Shown piece by piece: positions 1 through 8,924 of a stretch of DNA of 64,000 nucleotides. Below the pieces are notes generated by a model. It did no database searches and had not been told where the DNA came from. It saw nothing but the letters and a program-made list of their open reading frames with translations. How positions within the stretch are numbered: position 1 is the stretch's first letter; each line of letters starts with the position of its first letter. The stretch lies in assembly GCA_029339505.1 (NCBI GenBank), contig JAQISU010000033.1:124001-188000 (forward strand), given 5' to 3'. This DNA comes from Unio delphinus. Taxonomy: Eukaryota; Mollusca; Bivalvia; Unionida; Unionidae. Position numbers and translations under genes: made by a program.

Positions 1-73
1 CTTTCTAATTCGTGGAAATGAACAAAATATGATAATGTCGTATTATTAGCATTATTATTTTTATTACTATTAA

Positions 74-74
<1 letters not shown>

Positions 75-131
<57 letters not shown>
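75..131 (+). repeat. TTA microsatellite, one per host unit
   Basis: A pure or nearly pure TTA run lies 50-120 bp upstream of every exon A. Other copies are near 18900-18951, 21986-22046, 25080-25123, 28161-28197, 31236-31288, 34319-34376, 37408-37463, 40496-40550, 43583-43650 and 62064-62107. The run length differs between units, and this is the main source of unit-length variation. It is T-rich and lies just upstream of the exon A acceptor, so it may influence splicing, but that is inference. Confidence 0.95.
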
Positions 132-132
<1 letters not shown>

Positions 133-183
133 TTGAGAGAACAAAATAATTAAATATTAACCTTCGTTTTTAATAATCATCAG

Positions 184-264
184 CCTTTGATGGAACTTAT
201 ACAACAATGCCGACAGGTTCAAAACTAGAAACAACAACGGCAACATCAACATCTGCTACTACGG
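184..264 (+). CDS. Mucin-like exon A, copy 1
   Basis: An 81-nt segment bounded by a CAG acceptor and a GGTAAG donor. It reads open in only one useful phase: two bases complete a codon, 26 codons follow, and one base is left over, so the exon is phase-1 symmetric. The peptide runs FDGTYTTMPTGS and then Thr/Ser/Ala to the end, typical of O-glycosylated mucin stalks. It joins in frame to exon B, giving Gly at the A-B junction and Thr at the B-A junction. The exon is predicted from splice signals and phase; no transcript evidence is available here. Confidence 0.75.
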
Positions 265-2143
265 GTAAGAAATCATTGCCCTTCATTTCTCACAGTAAAT
301 ATTTATGTTTTTCCACTCTTTAATTACTTTTATTATATGCTGTCGTTCAAAGAGGATTATATTTGGGATATATTTCAACATTCTATGAGATTTTTTTAGT
401 TTTTAGAATCCTGTGTTTCCGTTACCAGTGAACACATACAAACAAATATGTTTGAAAGTATCGAAACTTCTTCAACGTTCGTCTGCCTTAAGGAATTGTG
501 ATTAAATGATTAAAACTAATAGCATGATTGGTGCCTGCATTTCATTACCTGACGTTCATACCAAACACATTCCCATGCATAGCTTTCTAACCCTACAGTA
601 CAAACTGTGCATTATTAATACATTTTGATATATGCCGAAATTACATTTAAACATAATGAAAAAATTTATAAATGCGCATTTCCCATCATTCATCATATTC
701 AATAAAAACTATTCGGATGTAAGTCGTATATGTATTTTATCCGACTAAGCAATTTGAGTTAACAAGAAAGGATTATGTCGTTTTTACATACGTGTTTGAG
801 ATTAACTGTCATTGAGATTTTAGTAAAATTAGAAGAAAACAAAAGAAAATATTAAATTAGATATGTGAACATAAATTAACGAAATGACTTTTTTATAACA
901 ATGCTGGATTTCTTGAATATTCCCTTACGTGAACTTTGTTAAGATGTTCATATTTTTGTACCTAATTTGCTAAGAGTCAAACTATAACATCTCCACGCAG
1001 TGTTGAGTATGTATGCATATTTGAAAGTATGTGTAAGAACGTGTAATGTATATATACATGTATGCATGTATGAATCTATGTGCGTTTCTATGAATGTATT
1101 ATGACAAGCAAAATATATCCATCAATATCATGAGAATAAATAAGTTACCTTTTGTTTTCCATGATTTATCTGGTAGCAAAGTAAATGAATATCAACATTG
1201 AAAACAACAACTTAGGAAAGTTCAGCTAATTTTGATTTTTCTAAAGTATACAACGAAAGATTAAAATGTACCTAAATGATTTTTTTTCTCGCTCGTAAAT
1301 AATGACAAATATAATACAACAGGTTTGCAAGAATAATGTTCTCAATAAAATCACATTTTAAATATGATGTGTCACCTATAAATGCCTTTAGGCTGATCAG
1401 TCAACCGATTTCAAATACAATAAGGAACGGAATGTACAATATTTATGAAAATGTCAACATACGCTTTGCAAATCCATTGAATAATTGGTATAGTTTGTGC
1501 ATCTCACAATAAACCTGCTTACTTCCAGAGGTCCAATTCTATGGTTGCATAAAATATGTTGATTCAGGTTATTACAACACAGCTTATATTCAACCTTGAA
1601 AGGAGTATGAATACTAAAGATTTCTTTATATTCGATCAAATTCGCATAATAAATCAATAAAATGTAATCTAAAGTGTACCATTTAGTCATTGACAAATGT
1701 TACCTCGATAATATCTTTTGAACAAATCTCCATTACTGAATTAATTGAAACAAACTATTTATGAATGTTCATAGCGAATGTGTGGAGTAGAAGAATTACC
1801 GTCAAAGGTTTGAGTTTTAGAACATTTATGTCACACATATGTACTGTACGTGTTCATATAATATGTTATGTCTGACCTTTGCATCGTTTACATTCACACG
1901 TTAAATAAACAAACAATACAAAACGATGCACTGATAAAGATAATCAATCTTTCGAAAACAATTTACTTCCATAGAAGAGTAACAATTTCATTGATTGTCG
2001 TTCTAGTGTACTCTATGTTCACAACAAACTGTCATCTTCTAATTGTACGATTATGTAAATTCAATGTGCGCAGGAAGCAGAATAGGTTAAACAAACGTGT
2101 AAGCAAGATTGATAGTACCACAGCGTACATCAGGATTCACTTG

Positions 2144-2150
2144 GAAGGAT
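2144..2150. repeat. Target-site duplication, left of element 1
   Basis: GAAGGAT here is repeated at 17880-17886 just outside the right TIR, and uninterrupted units contain it once. Polintons normally duplicate 5-6 bp. If the left terminus really begins at 2149 (AT in place of the expected AG), the true duplication would be the 5 bp GAAGG. Confidence 0.9.
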
Positions 2151-2429
2151 CAGCAGAGAGGGCGAACAGACCACCCTTTTCGAGCAAAAATAAGGCTTCC
2201 AGAGAACGCTTTCGAGCATGATAAGGCTTACAGACCACGTTTTCGAACAAAATATAAGGCTTCCAATGAAATCTCATTTAACCAAAAAAAAAAGTCTCCA
2301 TTTTTGCAAAAACGGAGATTTTAAGATTTTTTAATCAATTTTGCTCACAACGATGTGGTCATCACCCTCTCTGCTGCTACAGGTTAACAAAAAATAAGAA
2401 ATGATTTTAACCGAATATTTGATCCAGTC
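2151..2429. repeat. Left terminal inverted repeat of element 1
   Basis: About 280 bp, inverted relative to 17600-17879. The outer end reads CAGCAGAGAGGGCG. A second inverted copy of the end motif lies inside at 2363-2378 (CACCCTCTCTGCTGCT), so the outer 228 bp is itself flanked by inverted ends. At 2294-2319 a near-palindrome (arms GTCTCCATTTTTGC and its imperfect complement) can form a hairpin. The innermost part is an inverted copy of the last codons of the ATPase gene. Confidence 0.92.
2176..2266. repeat. 31-bp subterminal repeats, element 1 left end
   Basis: Three diverged tandem copies of a motif of the form TTTTCGARCAAAATAAGGCTT, starting near 2177, 2209 and 2240 (spacing 31-32 bp). 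The same series is present inverted in the right TIR (about 17755-17850) and in more degraded form in element 2. Subterminal repeats of this kind are often integrase or terminal-protein binding sites; here that is inference. Confidence 0.75.
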
Positions 2430-2446
2430 TTTAGGACGAAAAACAT

Positions 2447-3780
2447 TTATGATTTCACAAACAAACTTATCGCTAACACCTCATTTTGTAGATCAATCAG
2501 ATTATTTGACTGGTCGGTAAGTCGGAAATTAATTCTCGTTAGCGAATTATTATGGCATCGCATGTAGACAGGATTAATTGGATTTTCAATAATTAGGAAT
2601 CCCGGAGGAGCTGTTGGTGCAAACGAATAAAGAATATATCCCTGCTGAGCTTGATTTGATTGCTCTAGATTAATCTGATAGCTTCCTTCGATAACATCAC
2701 ATACTAAATTGAGCGCAATCACCGATGAAATATTCACGTTGAACGGAGCGATATGCCTACCTCCACCATCTGGATCATTATTATATTTGAGGAGGATAGT
2801 TGAATCTTATTTTTGTAGCGCTTTGATATCGGTTTTAACAATTCTTGCTAATTCATCAGCGTTGTATTTCGGAAACTTGAAATTACGCAGATTGTCTTCT
2901 GTGATATTGTAATCGGTTAGGACTCGTTGTTTATTGTCGCTGTTGTCATTAATTATTGTTTGAATAATTAGTTCATAGATATATTCCATGTCCGATATAA
3001 GCTGATTTATTATTTCAACGTGTTTTTGCGATCTTGTTTTCCGTAGTTGTTCTAGTTGTGTGTCATATAATTGTTTAATCTCATTAAAATAACCACGGAC
3101 GTCAGTTAGCGTAAATGAAATAGTAACAGTTGACTCGGCTGTTCTTTTAATGATAAAATCCCATTGCAATGTGTCTTTGTTGGTAAATATAAATCTATCG
3201 CTGATTCTTCCTTTTCTTATATCAGATAAATTATCTCGATAACTGGGATTGATTTCATGATATGATTCTACGTCCGTGGTTAAGTCGGTGGTGGATTTTT
3301 CCGGTGGTTTTTCAGGCCATCCTAGTACGGTTCTAATAGAACTCTGATAGATATCTACGACGTATCCTTCTGTGCTTATCTCAATTGCGGATGATAGCGT
3401 CGGCTCATGAACTGTTATAGCGATTTTCGATTCTGTTCCAGTAATCGATTTTATTCTACGCGCAAATTCATTTTTGATTTGTTCGATTTGGTATGATCCG
3501 GTTGGTATGGAAACAACGTTCCAGTCTGGGGTTCCGTCGGGTTTATTCTTATTTGCAAACACTAAAGAATTATTGGGTTGTTGACCACCAAATGATTTTG
3601 ATCTGATATTAGGCCAACTGTGATACACTCGTAGTTTTGCTAGCGCTATCTCCTTCACGGGGACTGGGCTAGGGAAATTCACACTAAACTCGGGTTCCGT
3701 TGATGTTATTGACATCATGCTTGTTTGTACTGGGTTCGTGTTCTCCACTATTTGTTAAGTAATTCCATCGGTGTCGTCAT
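2447..3780 (-). pseudogene. Jelly-roll/penton-like minor virion protein (broken)
   Basis: The gene encodes a Polinton virion protein of about 440 residues. The N-terminal part has the pattern WPNI...WNVVSIPTGSYQIEQI, and the C-terminal part (2447-2737) contains GYILYSFAPTAPPGFLIIE, both recurrent in Polinton minor capsid-like proteins from memory. The middle is helical and charged. Two lesions are visible: a 1-nt loss about 25 bases after the ATG at 3778-3780, compared with element 2, and an in-frame TAA at 2807-2809. It is the last gene of the - strand virion block. The assignment as penton or single jelly-roll is by family resemblance; a fibre-associated role is an alternative. Confidence 0.6.
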
Positions 3781-4062
3781 TGTTATTATACTCATGTTGT
3801 ATTTCTAATTTTGGTATCGAGGAATCATAAATACTGACCATCACTGAGAACTCACAATCTGGTAATGTTGATATTATTGAGATCATTTTGGTTTTTGGGT
3901 TCGTGTTTTCCAATTCCATCGGTGTTGTCATTGTTATTATACTCATGTTGTCGCTCTAATTTCGATATCGCGGAATCAAAAATACTGACCATCGCTGAGA
4001 ATTCACTATCTGATATAATTGTATTATCGAGTGACGACGATATCATCAGGGATAACTGCGAA
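3761..4062 (-). repeat. 151-bp tandem duplication at a gene junction
   Basis: Two direct copies with a period of 151 bp (AATTCCATCG at 3761 and 3912) cover the tail of the membrane-protein gene and the head of the penton-like gene. A third partial copy is recognisable at the penton-like start (about 3690-3760). Because 151 is not a multiple of three, the extra copy is out of frame and probably unread. Element 2 has the same arrangement with the same period. Confidence 0.85.
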
Positions 4063-4397
4063 TATGCGGTTGATGCAATATGAAATTGAATTAAGTAATT
4101 CTGCAGTTTACTCTGGCTGCATGATGATATCTTTTTTGCTATCCCGGTTGATATACCCCCGATTGTAGCCACCGCAGAAATGCAAATTGGAACTACGACC
4201 GGGGCAATCATTGTAACCGATGCAAGTATTATTCCGGCGCCAGCGAGAACGCTTGACACCGAGTACATAGTAATATCAATTGCGGTGATTCTTCGTCGGT
4301 ATTTTTTTATTTTTATTTGATACTCCTCAGTGAGGGTTTTGAGTCTAGTCTGAAATTCTCTGACCTGATCATAGCGACGTTGCGTTGATGAAATCAT
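3852..4397 (-). CDS. Small Polinton membrane protein, coiled coil plus hydrophobic hairpin
   Basis: 181 residues, open and equally long in element 2. Residues 1-38 are charged and likely helical or coiled coil (EFQTRLKTLTEEYQIKIKKY). Residues 43-88 form a long Ala/Val/Ile/Gly-rich hydrophobic stretch, enough for two membrane segments around a Pro-containing turn. Residues 100-150 are amphipathic and include IISDSEFSAMVSIFDSAISKLE. Proteins with a hydrophobic hairpin followed by an ISDxEF helix recur in animal Polintons (from memory); their role is unknown, possibly an inner membrane or membrane-fusion factor of the virion. The frame's last 30 residues lie inside the duplicated junction. Confidence 0.7.
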   Translation of the reverse strand: MISSTQRRYDQVREFQTRLKTLTEEYQIKIKKYRRRITAIDITMYSVSSVLAGAGIILASVTMIAPVVVPICISAVATIGGISTGIAKKISSCSQSKLQNYLIQFHIASTAYSQLSLMISSSLDNTIISDSEFSAMVSIFDSAISKLERQHEYNNNDNTDGIGKHEPKNQNDLNNINITRL

Positions 4398-4461
4398 ATT
4401 TATTTTAAACCCGCTAGTGTTTTCAATTATTTGCCATCGTTAGCGGGAATTGTTAGTAGCT

Positions 4462-5883
4462 TCAGCCGGAAAAATCATCTAAAAATTCTAAACACCAAAT
4501 TATTTTTGATCTAATGGTGGAGCTATCAACCGCGACGACATTAAAGTCTTGTCTGCGACCCTTCATAATTAACGTCGCGGTGCCACCAGAGTAGGTTTTA
4601 CCGTCCGCGATCATATTAAATTGATCGATAGAGATCCACGTTAGCCTGTAGATACCATCGACCCATGTTGGCCTGAAGATATCGCCCCTCATTGCAACAC
4701 CCACCAGACCGATGGACAATGTAGTATAAACGTCTTTTATCCAATCCATGGTTCCATGCTCGATCGTATACACGATATTTTTCACGCCTATGTCTGGATG
4801 CGGAATTTTTACCTTTTCAGATTTTCCTTTTAGTTTAAGAAGATCGTCGTAAATATCGAGATAATTTACCGTGATTCTGGCAGGATCTATTACCCTCCTT
4901 GGCTCCCTGTTAGAAAAGAATGAAATCAGAAGGTCTCTGATTTTAAGCTGTGCTTGGTCTTTAAGATGCAGGTCGATGTGAAAAAATTTTGTCGTGATAT
5001 CTTGGAGGCTACTGCCCTCAAAGAACTTATTAACAATATCGCTGGTGAGCTTTTGTTCGTCAATAGCGCTTTTAACTTCAGCGAGGGTCTGACCTGTTAG
5101 TGTGGTTTCAGACACAGGTGTTCTCCCTAAAAAATTATCAACGAAGGTATTAAGTGTTGTTTGTCTCACCATAAACATATTAATATCTTTGAGAGTCATC
5201 GTAGATGTAGCCGGGACACCAAAGAAACTATTAGCGATGTAGGCATTGTGATCATGCTTGCCGATAAACTCACTGATTTCAGCGAGAGTCATGCCTGCCA
5301 CAAGCGGGTTTCCAAAGAACCTACCAACAATGTCATTAGTGGGTTTTTGTACCCGCTCGAGATTTTCTATTAGTTTAGAAATATCGAGATAATTTGCCTT
5401 GATTTCTGAAGCAGTCATCATCCTTCCAGCTTCCTTGTTAGCGAAGTATGAATTCAACAAGTCTTTAATTTCAGCTAGAGTCATGCCAACCACAAGCGGG
5501 GTTCCAAAGAATTTATGTACGACATTTTTGCGAAAATTATTATAACCTCGTAGATCATCCAGCTCACGGCCGTGGGCGGCAATCGCGTCGGAGATCGTAG
5601 ACACAAGTGCGCCTGGTTTAAGTCGTCCGTCGTTGAAATACAGCGCAATAGAGTTTTCAGCGGCGTCGCGCTGCCGTATCAAAATGTCATCCAACGACAC
5701 ATCACTGCTTTTCAATTTACCCTGTTTGTCTTGAAATACAACTATTTCGTTCGGGTCAACATTTGCTAAATTTAACGTCTCAGCTATTTCATCTTCAATT
5801 ATTTTTTTTATATCCTTGATAGATTCAGGGGGTGCAGTGCCATCGGGTTTGGGTTTCAAAGATCTCTCCCAAATATCAATCAT
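4462..5883 (-). CDS. Fibre-like virion protein with FFG/MTLAEI repeats
   Basis: 473 residues, open. Residues 1-95 are nearly identical to element 2 and probably anchor the protein to the virion. Residues 121-290 hold about five degenerate repeats with a core of hydrophobic-x-x-FFGxP then MTLAEI, starting near 121, 185, 217, 247 and 283. The C-terminal 130 residues look beta-rich (HGTMDWIKDVY, GIYRLTWISIDQFN) and would be the head. The layout of conserved anchor, repeat shaft and variable head is that of adenovirus-type fibres; the fibre role is inference. Its neighbours are the membrane protein and the protease. Confidence 0.6.
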   Translation of the reverse strand: MIDIWERSLKPKPDGTAPPESIKDIKKIIEDEIAETLNLANVDPNEIVVFQDKQGKLKSSDVSLDDILIRQRDAAENSIALYFNDGRLKPGALVSTISDAIAAHGRELDDLRGYNNFRKNVVHKFFGTPLVVGMTLAEIKDLLNSYFANKEAGRMMTASEIKANYLDISKLIENLERVQKPTNDIVGRFFGNPLVAGMTLAEISEFIGKHDHNAYIANSFFGVPATSTMTLKDINMFMVRQTTLNTFVDNFLGRTPVSETTLTGQTLAEVKSAIDEQKLTSDIVNKFFEGSSLQDITTKFFHIDLHLKDQAQLKIRDLLISFFSNREPRRVIDPARITVNYLDIYDDLLKLKGKSEKVKIPHPDIGVKNIVYTIEHGTMDWIKDVYTTLSIGLVGVAMRGDIFRPTWVDGIYRLTWISIDQFNMIADGKTYSGGTATLIMKGRRQDFNVVAVDSSTIRSKIIWCLEFLDDFSG

Positions 5884-5903
5884 GATATTTTATACACCTC
5901 TCT

Positions 5904-6359
5904 CTAAAATCGTTTTTGACGACTTCGTTGAAAAATCTTCGACTTTCGCCAGCGATTACTAGTGTATTCATTCACGACAACATGTGGTGGTTTTCCGCTT
6001 GGGTTACTCAAGGAGTTAGAAATAGCGTTAAGGACATTTAATACTTCGCTGCCACATATTGGTGGGTCAATCATCGTTTGTGTTGGTAGCGTAGAATACC
6101 AAGTCTTCATTGGAAGGGTTTTTATATAACTAATGGACTCCTTTGGTGGGGCTAATCCATATGAATCGAAATAAACAATCCCACGTGGATCAATAGCGTA
6201 TGCAACCCAGTGAGTTCCGGGTCCGGTGCTGTTATCTAAATTAATGATTCCGGTTTCAACACTGTTGGGTTGTGTCGGTAATTGATCCTTCATAAAAACA
6301 CCTCTGAAGTTTTTAATCGCGAGTTTTTTAGCAGCATCGAGTAAATCAAAATTGGACAA
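5904..6359 (-). CDS. PRO: Adenain-like cysteine protease
   Basis: 151 residues, in the size range of compact Polinton proteases. It matures capsid and core proteins during assembly. The C5-peptidase triad is visible: His50 in GTHWVAY, Asp65 in YFDSYG, and Cys102 in PPICGSEVL, with Gln94 placed as the oxyanion-hole residue. The ATG start gives MSNFDLLDAAK, shared with element 2. It lies in the virion block between the fibre-like and hydrophobic-peptide genes. The C-terminal tail after the common NEYTSNRW differs from element 2 and is basic. Confidence 0.9.
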   Translation of the reverse strand: MSNFDLLDAAKKLAIKNFRGVFMKDQLPTQPNSVETGIINLDNSTGPGTHWVAYAIDPRGIVYFDSYGLAPPKESISYIKTLPMKTWYSTLPTQTMIDPPICGSEVLNVLNAISNSLSNPSGKPPHVVVNEYTSNRWRKSKIFQRSRQKRF

Positions 6360-6393
6360 GGAACCATAGGTTCCTGAGTTATAGACTCTCCAA

Positions 6394-6855
6394 TTAATAA
6401 ACCGGTCCTAGTCTTAGACCCTTTCCGCTGTACCACGAATACGGGGTTCCTGGTAGTCTTAGACCCTTTCCCTTTTTTTTATATCCTTTCCCAGTTGTCT
6501 TCTTTAGTGCCATTCCTGCTGCAGTACCAACGGCTCCTAACGCTGCCGCTTTAGCCACCGCTGGGGCTGCTGACGCAATCAATGCTGGAATCGCAGCTAA
6601 CAACGGAAATATACCGCCTGTTTTAATCATATTTTTGATAGCAGCCGCAGAAAGAGTAATCTGAACACCTTTTTTTGCTACAAGTGCATCATTGAAATGT
6701 TTCACCTGACGAGTTGTCAACGACAACTTATTCTGACCACCAGTCATTTGATTGGATTTCAACGTGATTGTGGTTCCGCATTTTATAGCCGATTCTGATT
6801 GCAATTTTTTTAATTGACCGGGTGTCAAAGACACATTGATATTACTATATGACAT
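6394..6855 (-). CDS. Hydrophobic, basic-tailed virion peptide
   Basis: 153 residues. The N-terminal half carries two similar modules (VSLTPGQLKKLQ and QITLSAAAIKNM) with GGxxK Polinton-style loops. Residues 79-117 are a long Ala/Pro/Gly hydrophobic segment (FPLLAAIPALIASAAPAV). The tail is Lys/Gly-rich and ends with a 15-residue module containing LRLPGTPYSWYSGKG, present once plus a fragment here and about 2.7 times in element 2. Such proteins are common in Polintons next to the capsid gene and may be membrane-active or DNA-condensing, like adenovirus pVI or Mu. That role is inferred. Confidence 0.6.
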   Translation of the reverse strand: MSYSNINVSLTPGQLKKLQSESAIKCGTTITLKSNQMTGGQNKLSLTTRQVKHFNDALVAKKGVQITLSAAAIKNMIKTGGIFPLLAAIPALIASAAPAVAKAAALGAVGTAAGMALKKTTGKGYKKKGKGLRLPGTPYSWYSGKGLRLGPVY

Positions 6856-6902
6856 TATAGATAATAGATTGATTCTAATGGAAAAATCCTTCGGATTTTC
6901 AA

Positions 6903-8366
6903 TTACATATTTTCCACTGGTTTATCAATGATTCTCATTCTTCCTCCAACACCTTCAAGTAGCATTGATTTATCACTGAGAATGACAGCAACCGCTCTAT
7001 AATTCGGGATAAGGATAGGAGGTACCCCACCAACTGGGGAACCTCTCGGACGCTCTACACGGGCTCTAAAGTGTATATCAACGACAGATTGTCTTGTTAA
7101 ATCAAGATGTTCCAGTGAAAAGTAATAAATCGGATAGAGGCTTTTAAAATCCAATTGTGATATTTGCAAACCAGTATCCACATTTAGATCACGTGCCATA
7201 AATGACAACAGGTTATGATAGACACGTGCAATATGATTTTGACCGTAATCAAGTTGTATATCCTCGGATGGTTCCTGCTGTCCGTTTATTATCAGCGAGA
7301 CTTCATTAACACCTAACTGATCAAATATCATATGACTTCGTTCTTGATTACCAACTCGCGCATTATTCTGTAACGCTACAAATATATGACGTGGAGCTGA
7401 AACACCTTGTTTTGATGCCAGGTGCCATGTGAATGTACCATCAATATTACCCAGTTTAATATCCGTGGTCACTGATAACCAACTCAACAACGACTTTCCT
7501 CCTTGATCCATAAATGATAGTAGTCGCTGTTCTTCTGTGATTGATGGAGTTAACACTGGCATCCATAATGATAGTGTTGTTAAAATAACTTTACCGGTAG
7601 CAACCCCGGCATTACGCCAGATTGCATCATCATCAGTACCCTTTCGTACAAGTGCTACTGTATGCTTCGCTCCATAAATAACTTTTCGGACGTTTCTACA
7701 GAATCCAAATATATGATGCAGTGGAATCGCACATGAAAATCGTCGATGCTGCCCATGCAACGTTGCTACACGTGTTGCAAATCCTAAATTGAGATTACCA
7801 TTAACGCCTCCGAGAATATCAAACGCAGCTCCGGGTCTAGTTCGACGTTCTGGATTAGCTGCTTCCTGTTGATCGGCTTCTGCATTATCTCTTGCTGTTA
7901 ACACTTTAATGTATGGAAGGTGATCAGCGTTATCAGAGGCATCCTTTGCAAACATCATAGATGGACCAGCCGACCTTGTATTATCATCAGAATATCTCGC
8001 TAACCCGATTATTGTTCTTGCAACATCAACTTCACGGTCAATGGATTCAATTTCTTTTCCATCAATGAGATATCTAGCGCTTTCAAATAACGCCATTATG
8101 CCGTTATTAACAAAACCAACTCGGACATTTGCGTTATCTGCATATTTGGTATCAGCTGCAACATTTGTTACAAGTTCTCCTTCTACTTCAATAAATGCCT
8201 CACACGGTAGAAAATATTTACTGGTATCATGAACCTGAAGTTCAATTCGCGATCGGAGATCTGGTTGTACTGCATGATACGAATAAAATTGAAAATCGCG
8301 TACAGAATCATTCTTGCCAACTGGGGCATCCATATCAAACGCTGGATCAGGTGACCGTTTGAACAT
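6903..8366 (-). CDS. MCP: Major capsid protein, double jelly roll
   Basis: 487 residues, open. It forms the pseudo-hexameric capsomers of the icosahedral shell. Family signatures are clear: IEVEGELV at 59-66, NNGIMALF at 87-94 followed by SARYLIDGKEIESID, GFCRNVRKVIYG at 221-232 and the DDDAIWR motif at 245-251. The C-terminal jelly roll ends with YRAVAVILSDKSMLLEGVGGRM. It is homologous to element 2 (469 residues) along its length, with divergence confined to loops near residues 70-80, 145-190 and 435-450. Identification as a Polinton MCP is firm. Confidence 0.93.
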   Translation of the reverse strand: MFKRSPDPAFDMDAPVGKNDSVRDFQFYSYHAVQPDLRSRIELQVHDTSKYFLPCEAFIEVEGELVTNVAADTKYADNANVRVGFVNNGIMALFESARYLIDGKEIESIDREVDVARTIIGLARYSDDNTRSAGPSMMFAKDASDNADHLPYIKVLTARDNAEADQQEAANPERRTRPGAAFDILGGVNGNLNLGFATRVATLHGQHRRFSCAIPLHHIFGFCRNVRKVIYGAKHTVALVRKGTDDDAIWRNAGVATGKVILTTLSLWMPVLTPSITEEQRLLSFMDQGGKSLLSWLSVTTDIKLGNIDGTFTWHLASKQGVSAPRHIFVALQNNARVGNQERSHMIFDQLGVNEVSLIINGQQEPSEDIQLDYGQNHIARVYHNLLSFMARDLNVDTGLQISQLDFKSLYPIYYFSLEHLDLTRQSVVDIHFRARVERPRGSPVGGVPPILIPNYRAVAVILSDKSMLLEGVGGRMRIIDKPVENM

Positions 8367-8400
8367 TTTATTCTATTTATCAGAGTCTAAATTTTCCATT

Positions 8401-8865
8401 TCATCGTCGTGTTTTTTTAAAGCCACTTCCTGCTATCATGTTTGCTATCATGTTATTTTGGTCCCCTTGATTTATCAAGGGAGTCACCATCGACGCTAAT
8501 TTTTCATCTACTGCGTTATTTATAATTCTACTAACACTTGCAGGCATTTCCGCTGTAGACGGTAACGGTTTTGAAAATCCTTTGGATTTCATCCGTGATT
8601 TCACTAATGATGTTAATTTATTCTTCGCAGTTGAAAACGCTTTTCCCGCAAGATCTCCAACAGCACTAATACCCTTATCACGAATAACATCAATGGCTTT
8701 CATTGATAATTGTTTAGCTAACGGCATCACTTTTGGAGCCATTCTCGCAAATAACCCTGCAATGGTATTACCTAAACCATCTCCGTAGTATGCTCTATAA
8801 ACTGGAAACCGTGAATTAACTACATAGACGAGGGTTGGTTTATCATGATTGTAGTGTATGATCAT
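8401..8865 (-). CDS. pVI/core-like small virion protein
   Basis: 154 residues. After a short polar start it has VYRAYYGDGLGNTIAGLFARM, then an amphipathic Ala/Lys-rich helix region (VMPLAKQLSMKAIDVIRDK), and a basic C-terminus ending GSGFKKTRR. Small proteins with a Gly-rich motif followed by amphipathic helices directly beside the MCP gene are typical of adintovirus/Polinton virion blocks and are compared with adenovirus pVI or pX. It would be a protease substrate and capsid interior or membrane-lytic factor; this is family analogy, not proof. Open here, frameshifted in element 2. Confidence 0.6.
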   Translation of the reverse strand: MIIHYNHDKPTLVYVVNSRFPVYRAYYGDGLGNTIAGLFARMAPKVMPLAKQLSMKAIDVIRDKGISAVGDLAGKAFSTAKNKLTSLVKSRMKSKGFSKPLPSTAEMPASVSRIINNAVDEKLASMVTPLINQGDQNNMIANMIAGSGFKKTRR

Positions 8866-8924
8866 TATTTTAAATCAGAAACAATTTTTCAATTGTTATT
8901 TATCTAATCGAATGACTTTTCAAT

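Larger units (their letters stand above)
1..2150 (+). repeat. Host 3.08-kb tandem array, left segment
   Basis: This is the partial first unit of the host array, up to the insertion point of element 1. It starts just before the TTA microsatellite and contains exon A at 184-264, then about 1.9 kb of intron-like AT-rich DNA with no other supported gene. The remainder of the unit resumes at 17880: removing element 1 and one target copy restores a unit of about 3085 bp. Short open frames here recur in every unit only because the units are nearly identical. Confidence 0.95.
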
